Source: Cochliopodium minus (lineage: Eukaryota; Discosea; Himatismenida; Cochliopodiidae). Taken from it: a DNA stretch of 10,625 bases. The DNA lies in NCBI GenBank assembly GCA_024220525.1, contig JAMYWO010000266.1, positions 15,765 through 26,389 on the forward strand, in the 5' to 3' direction. The position numbers and the translations under genes were made by a program. Below, in pieces: positions 5,705 through 10,625 of this stretch. The number at the start of each line of letters is the position of its first letter. Within the stretch, counting starts at the first letter, position 1. The notes beneath the pieces were generated by a model. The model worked only from the letters and a program-made list of their open reading frames with translations. It searched no databases and was not told the DNA's origin.

Positions 5705-8700
5705 ATGAATGAAAATTCCCATTCAACAACCATAAATTTACCTCCAAAATTACCACCAAAAATTCCCTTATCTACATCTCCACCAATGAATTCAATAATA
5801 TCACCAACTCCCCCAAAATTACCAGAAAAACCAAAAAATTTGACATTGACTACTTCCAAAAAATTGCTTGAACAAAGATTTAAATCATTCTATTCAAATT
5901 TGGGTACTATCAATGTTTATAAAAATAATTTATATTGCGCAAACAAAATTTAAAATTTTATTTATAATTTTAATTTCAAAAACTGATTGGGAATTATAAC
6001 ATCCCATTATTCAAATAAACTTTAATTCTTCATTTTAATTTAAATTTTAACCAAATTTGCAAAGATGATGAAGGGAAACAAGATGACAAAAAGGTGAGAG
6101 TATCTATCAAAGAAAAGATAAACAATGAAGTCAATAATGTAGAAAGTACAGAAGGAAGAAAATACATTTATGAAGAATACGAATTGATTGATCCTATTTA
6201 CATCAAATTATTAACCCTAAAGAATGTTAAATGTGTATCTCAAGGTATATCACATATTATCATGATCACAGATGAAATGGAAGTATATTCATGGGGAGAT
6301 AATAAATTTGGGTATTGTATACATTTATTCTTTATATTCTTTATATTGAGTTCAAAAATTTATCGGGAAAGAAAAAAGAAATTATTTTTAATATTATTTT
6401 ATCAAAAGTTAACATTTAAAAACTTTTACATAATTTTTTTTTATCAAAACATCTCTTTTATTTTTAAAAATAATTATTCAATTTCTTTTTTTTTTTGAAA
6501 AAAAGACAATTAGGACATGGAGATAATTTCACATTGAAAAACCCAAAAAAGATAGAGGCATTGAGCAGTGAGGGATCATTCGTATCGGTTAGTGCAAAAG
6601 GAAATCAATCAGGAGCCCTCTCTCAAAAAGGAAAATTTTACAGATGGGGAGATGTGGCACCTTCGATTTATGAAAAAAAGAGATTGGCTCCCCTCCCCGA
6701 ATTTTCAGAGAAAAAAGTAATAAAATTTTGTTTGGGAAGATACCACTCCATCGTTTTGACTGATCAAAAAAAAGTTTTTGTTTGGGGAATGAATCACAAT
6801 CATTGTTTGGGTTGCCCCAGCCTTCCTTTGGGTATACTATTTTTTTGAATTTTTTTTTTTTTAAATTTGTTATTCTCTTAAAATTTCATTTAAAAATTTA
6901 ATTTAATCTTATCTCCAAGTTAAAGATTATTTTACTACTTTTTTTTTTTTTTTGATTTGAAAATATATTTCAAGATAAATTGATAATATAAAGTGAATTT
7001 CTTCTTTATTTAATTAATTTAATAATTTTCAAAAAATGAATTTTATTAAATTAAATCATTTTCAAAAAAAATTTTTTTAATTTCAATTTTTGAAAAGGAA
7101 CATACAAAAGTGATAAAAACGCAATAGAACATAATTTTTCCAATTGTACGGAAATAGCGGCAGGGGAATACAACTGTGCAGTGATAAATGGGGGAGAAGT
7201 AAGTTACTGGGGAAAAAACTTTTTACAAAACAAATCTTCTTCTTTTTTTGATAAACCCAAAAAACTTTCTTTTTCTGAAAGAAAATTTAAAGATACTCTT
7301 TTCTCTCATCTCGTTTGTGGTCCTGATTTCCTCATTGGTATTTCTGGAAGAGACATTTTCGCTTGGTATTTAAAACAAACTAATTTTTTTAATTTTTTTT
7401 TAAATTTCAATTTTTTATTAATCACACATAATTTTATTTATATTTTATTTTAGCTGCATATTTTATTATTTTTTATATTATCAATTTTATTAATTGTTAA
7501 ATCTTTATTTTTTTAAATATTTTTTTTTTTTGATTACATATTTTATTATTTCGTTTTACATATTTTAAATATTTGATTTTCATTTTAATGACATATTTTT
7601 AATAATTATTTATTATAATTTTTTTTTTATTTTGTTTTTTTTTTTAAAAGTGGTAATAATGAAGAAAATAGATTGGGAATAGAGGGAGTGGTGAGTACAG
7701 AGATGTTTCAAAATGTAAATTTAGAAAGGGAAAATCAAAATGAACAATTTGTTGATATTTTGTTACGAAAATCTTTAAATTTCAAAAAAAAACTTTCTTC
7801 TAACAGTAATAACAGCAATAATAACAGTAATAATAACAGTAATAACAATAATAATACTACTAACAACAGTAACAACAACAGCAATAATGATGATAAAAAT
7901 AATAACAATAATAATAATAACAATAATAATACTACTCTTACTCTATTTGATAATCCCTTTTCTAAAGGTTTTTCTGTTTCTGTTGGTTCTTCTTATTCTG
8001 TTGTCATTGACAATGGTCTTATTTTTTTTTTTTAATTTTTTAAAATTTTATAATCAATTTATTTATTTATCATTTTTATTATTCATTTATATTATTTATT
8101 TATATTATTAATTTTATTATTTATTTATTTTTATTACTTATTATTTTGTTTTATTTAATATTGATTTTTTAATATTGATTAACTAATTTATTTCATTATT
8201 TTTACATTATTATTATTTGAATATTTAATTATATTATTATTTTACATTGACATTTTTTGGGAATAAAAGGAGTTTTGTTTTTTTGGGGAAAGTTTTTGGA
8301 AACGAAAAGCACAAAACCCATCAGAATAAAACATTTTCAAACCATTGAACTCAACTCTGTTTCTTGTGGTGAAGATTGTGTCATTGCAATCACTGGTACT
8401 CAAAAAATTTAAATTTAAAATAAAATTATAAAAATAAATGTATAATTATGGAAGAAATTTAAATTGATATATTTCTACTTTAATCAAATTTTTATTTAAA
8501 TTTTGAACTGATAATTAAAACACTGTCTATATCTCCCATATTTATATGGGGAATATATTCATTCAAACACAATTATAAAAATAAATAAAAATAAAAATAA
8601 ATAATAAAAAAATATTAAAAAATGAAAAATAAATAATTAAATAAATATATTAAAAATGTAAAATAAATTGAAAATTTAAATTCAATTAAAGGATAGAAAA

Positions 8701-10401
8701 ATTAAATTTAAATTTTTTTTTTTGAAATTTTTTTTGATTAAAATCATAAAGGATTGAAGAGTGTTGAAAATTTGCAATATGCAAGTTTTGATCCATTGGA
8801 AATTAAATCGGGGACATTGGAAGGGATTGTTGAGTTTCTTTTTTCTGAAAATCCTCCTCCTCCTGATGATTTCGTCACCACTTTTTGGAACACTTTTACC
8901 TCCTTTTCTACTCCCTCTCAGTTCCTCCTTTCTCTCAAAAAAATGTAAAATAAAATAAAAATATGATAAAAAAGTTAATTAATTTTTAATTCTAAAAATA
9001 AATTATGAAAAAAATAAAAATATAAAAATAATTTAAAACTATTAAATAAAAATAATCTAATTTAATTAATAAAAGATAAGAATTTAATAAAATAAAAAAT
9101 AATTAATTTAATAATAGAAATAAATAATTTATTAAAATAATAAACATTTATTAATAGATCAGAAAAAGCAGTAAAGAGAGGAGATAAAACACATTTTGTG
9201 AAAATGGTTAGAGTTTTGGACACATGGTTCAAAAAGAAAAATGAATTATACAACCCCTTTCTCGACCTTTCTTTTAAAGAGGATCTTTTAAACTGGTTGT
9301 CTCTTCTCTGTGCTGAAAACAATCTTGCCTTTGTCAAATTAGAAAAACTAATCCATTCCACTCCTCCTTCCGATAAAGTACAAAAAAATTTTTTTTTATT
9401 CTTCTTATTCATTTTATTGTATTTTTTGTTTTTATTTTTTATTTTTTAAATTTTATTTTTTATTTTTTTTTCAATTTGTTTTATTTGAAATAGCCATTTC
9501 CAATATCTTCATTTCTTGCAGAAGAGATGATCGAGGAAATTTTTTCTTCTTCACCTTTGGTAGTTGCTCAGCAAATCACTCTCACTGAACAATTTCTTTT
9601 CAAAAGGTTTTTTCTTTCAAAATTTTGTTTTTTATTTTTTTTATTTTTTATTTATTATTTTTATTGATACTTTTTTGTTTTTTTATTTTTTAGAATTAAA
9701 GAATATGAATTGGTGGGACAAAAATGGAACAAGGAAAAGAAAAAAGCACCACACATAATAGAAATGATAGCTGCTTTCAACAATAGTTCTCAATGGGTTG
9801 TTTCTTTGGTTGTTTTCGCTCCTGATTTGAGAGAAAGAAACAAAAGAGTTTCTCATCTCCTTCTTATTTTGACTGAATTGATCAAACTCAACAATTTCAA
9901 TGCTGCCACTTGGCTTGGTAATTATTTTTTTATTTTTTAAAAAATTTTAAACTTTTTTTTTTTGAAATTTTTATTTAATATTTTTAGAATATTTAATATT
10001 TAAAATATTTTTAGAATATTTGATATTTATAATATTTTTAATAATTTTTATAGAATATTTTTGAAATTATTTTTAATATTTTTTATTATTTATTTTTTCT
10101 TTCAAATATATTATAAACTCAACAAAGAGTGATATTTATTTTTTTTTATTAATTTTGATTAATTGTTTTTTTTTTATATTTAAAGCGGGAGCGTTCGATT
10201 CATCAGCGATACACAAAATGAAAAACAATGGGTTAATTCAAATGGAAGAGAAACAAGAGAGGGTGCTTGAAAATTTCAATAAAATGAAAAACAGTAATGC
10301 GAAAGATTATCGTTTAAAACTTCTCCATTCCATCACTTCCAACTCCCCTGCCATTCCTTTCATTGGTCAACATCTCACTGATCTAACTTTTGCTGAAGAT
10401 G
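5705..10401 (+). CDS. RCC1 propeller-REM-RasGEF exchange factor (3' end off window)
   Basis: Eleven exons: 5705-5903, 6065-6311, 6506-6831, 7098-7365, 7651-8015, 8270-8395, 8752-8944, 9158-9377, 9494-9606, 9694-9917, 10186-10401. All join in frame to 832 residues. Residues 1-50 are Pro/Ser-rich. RCC1 blades cover about 110-510, marked VYSWGDNKFGQLGHGD, FYRWGD, VFVWGMN, VSYWGKN, GNNEENRLGIEG and LFFWGK, with an Asn-rich insert at 398-440. The REM (RasGEF_N) domain runs from about 528 (SGTLEGIVEFL) to 640. The CDC25 catalytic domain starts near 672 (VAQQITLTEQFLFKRI), with LVGQKW, LNNFNAATWLAGAF and PAIPFIGQHLTDLTF. It should load GTP on a Ras-family GTPase, with REM supporting the catalytic core; the propeller may scaffold or target it. 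A TAA directly precedes the ATG. The last helices of the catalytic domain lie beyond 10625. An alternative exon-3 donor (GTTGCC, 6812) keeps frame. Confidence 0.9.
6832..7097 (+). other. Intron 3 of the RCC1-RasGEF gene
   Basis: 266 nt, donor GTATAC, acceptor TTGAAAAG, phase 1, rebuilding a Gly codon (LG|TYKSD). It is T-rich with long T runs. It shows the acceptor style of the gene: a T run, then a short A run ending in AAAG, with no pyrimidine at position -3. Confidence 0.7.
7366..7650 (+). other. Intron 4 of the RCC1-RasGEF gene
   Basis: 285 nt, donor GTATTT, acceptor TTTTTAAAAG. It joins TG to T, so the split codon is TGT (Cys) where RCC1 blades normally have the Trp of a Trp-Gly pair. 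The next codon is the expected Gly. Nothing else is seen inside; it is T-rich low complexity. Confidence 0.7.
7802..7930 (+). repeat. Asn-rich trinucleotide tract inside the RCC1 region
   Basis: 43 codons made almost wholly of AAT/AAC with interspersed AGT/AGC, plus two ACT pairs and a GAT-GAT-AAA group. They encode residues 398-440. The mixture of AAT and AAC and the recurring NNS unit argue against a very recent pure-repeat expansion. It falls between two blade strands, where RCC1 folds tolerate loop insertions. Confidence 0.85.
8396..8751 (+). other. Intron 6 of the RCC1-RasGEF gene, partly A-rich
   Basis: 356 nt, donor GTACTC, acceptor CATAAAG, phase 1, Gly codon rebuilt. Unlike the other introns, most of its length (about 8575-8700) is A-rich on the sense strand, and it holds a 6-bp stem with a 4-nt loop (CCCATA-TTTA-TATGGG, 8535-8550) in a short stretch that is less AT-rich. 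An upstream AAAG at about 8688-8691 would put a stop in frame, so it is not the acceptor. No gene is seen on either strand. Confidence 0.65.
8945..9157 (+). other. Intron 7 of the RCC1-RasGEF gene, A-rich
   Basis: 213 nt, donor GTAAAA, acceptor TTAATAG, phase 2, rebuilding an Ile codon within the REM domain. It is A-rich on the sense strand (AAATAAAA units), opposite to most introns of this gene. No other feature is seen. Confidence 0.65.
9918..10185 (+). other. Intron 10 of the RCC1-RasGEF gene
   Basis: 268 nt, donor GTAATT, acceptor ATTTAAAG, phase 1, rebuilding Ala in TWLAGAF, a conserved position in the catalytic domain. It is T-rich and contains imperfect iterations of a TTTTTAGAATATTT-like unit between about 9980 and 10065. 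No gene is seen. Confidence 0.7.
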
Positions 10402-10625
10402 GTATTTTTTAATTTTTTTATTTTTTTTATTTTTTATTTTTTATTTTTATTTTTATTTATTATTTTATTATTATTTTTATTTATAATTTTATATTGATTG
10501 AATCATTTTATTTTTATTTTTTTTGATATTTTTTAATCATGTCATATATTTTATTTTTTATTTTATACATTTTTTCATTTTAAATAATCTTGATCATTTA
10601 ATTTTATTATTTTTATTTTGTTTTT
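10402..10625 (+). other. Intron 11 of the RCC1-RasGEF gene (runs off window)
   Basis: The sequence after GAAGATG is GTATTT, then T-rich low complexity to the window edge. The catalytic domain is not finished at 10401, and no frame here resembles its end, so the next exon must lie beyond 10625. Confidence 0.7.

Noticed and set aside
5659-5859. A Gly/Phe-rich frame on the minus strand
   Set aside because: It is the antisense of the Pro-rich first exon of the RCC1-RasGEF gene.
7735-8111. Leu-rich and Ile/Leu-rich frames over the Asn tract, on both strands
   Set aside because: These are shadow frames of the AAT/AAC repeat and of the T-rich intron after it. The Asn frame continues the RCC1 exon in phase.
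9062-9412. A 116-codon open frame on the minus strand
   Set aside because: It is antisense to the REM-domain exon 9158-9377 and runs into A/T-only intron; it resembles no known protein.

Overview
The window looks like nuclear DNA from a free-living amoeboid or related protist. It is very AT-rich, and the genes are split by short GT-AG spliceosomal introns made of almost pure T/A. Coding stretches use the standard code, with TAA stops at the genes whose ends can be seen, and one exon carries an asparagine run of the kind common in AT-rich amoebae. The domain mix (Ras exchange factor, RCC1 propeller, UBX, AlkB) is eukaryotic. I cannot name the species: the intron density is higher than expected for Dictyostelium or Entamoeba, and an Anaeramoeba-like lineage is only a guess.

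Layout. Bases 1-439 hold no intact gene; they are less AT-rich than the intergenic DNA and may hold a decayed coding relic. An AlkB-type 2-oxoglutarate/Fe(II) dioxygenase lies on the minus strand (440-1355, one 61-nt intron). Next, also on the minus strand, is a six-exon ubiquitin-pathway gene (1635-3786): UBA domain, charged helix, UBX domain, Pro/Asn-rich linker and a C-terminal RING-H2 finger. Its first three exons read cleanly. Its last three need about ten small frame corrections, nearly all explainable as bases missing from homopolymer runs. A 1.1-kb AT-rich intergenic region (3787-4895) with palindromes and a short direct repeat separates the minus-strand pair from two plus-strand genes.

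The plus-strand genes are an intronless tandem stress-responsive A/B-barrel (Dabb) protein (4896-5588) and a large gene that runs off the right edge (5705 to beyond 10401). Eleven exons of the large gene encode 832 residues: a Pro-rich N-terminus, an RCC1-type beta-propeller interrupted by an Asn-rich insert, a RasGEF N-terminal (REM) domain and most of a CDC25/RasGEF catalytic domain.

These are four independent genes, not an operon. No pathway links them: one is probably nucleic-acid dealkylation, one p97/ubiquitin work, one unknown, one Ras-family GTPase activation. The points most worth checking are the UBA-UBX-RING architecture, the clustered frameshifts in its 3' half, the RCC1-RasGEF fusion, and the atypical splice acceptors.
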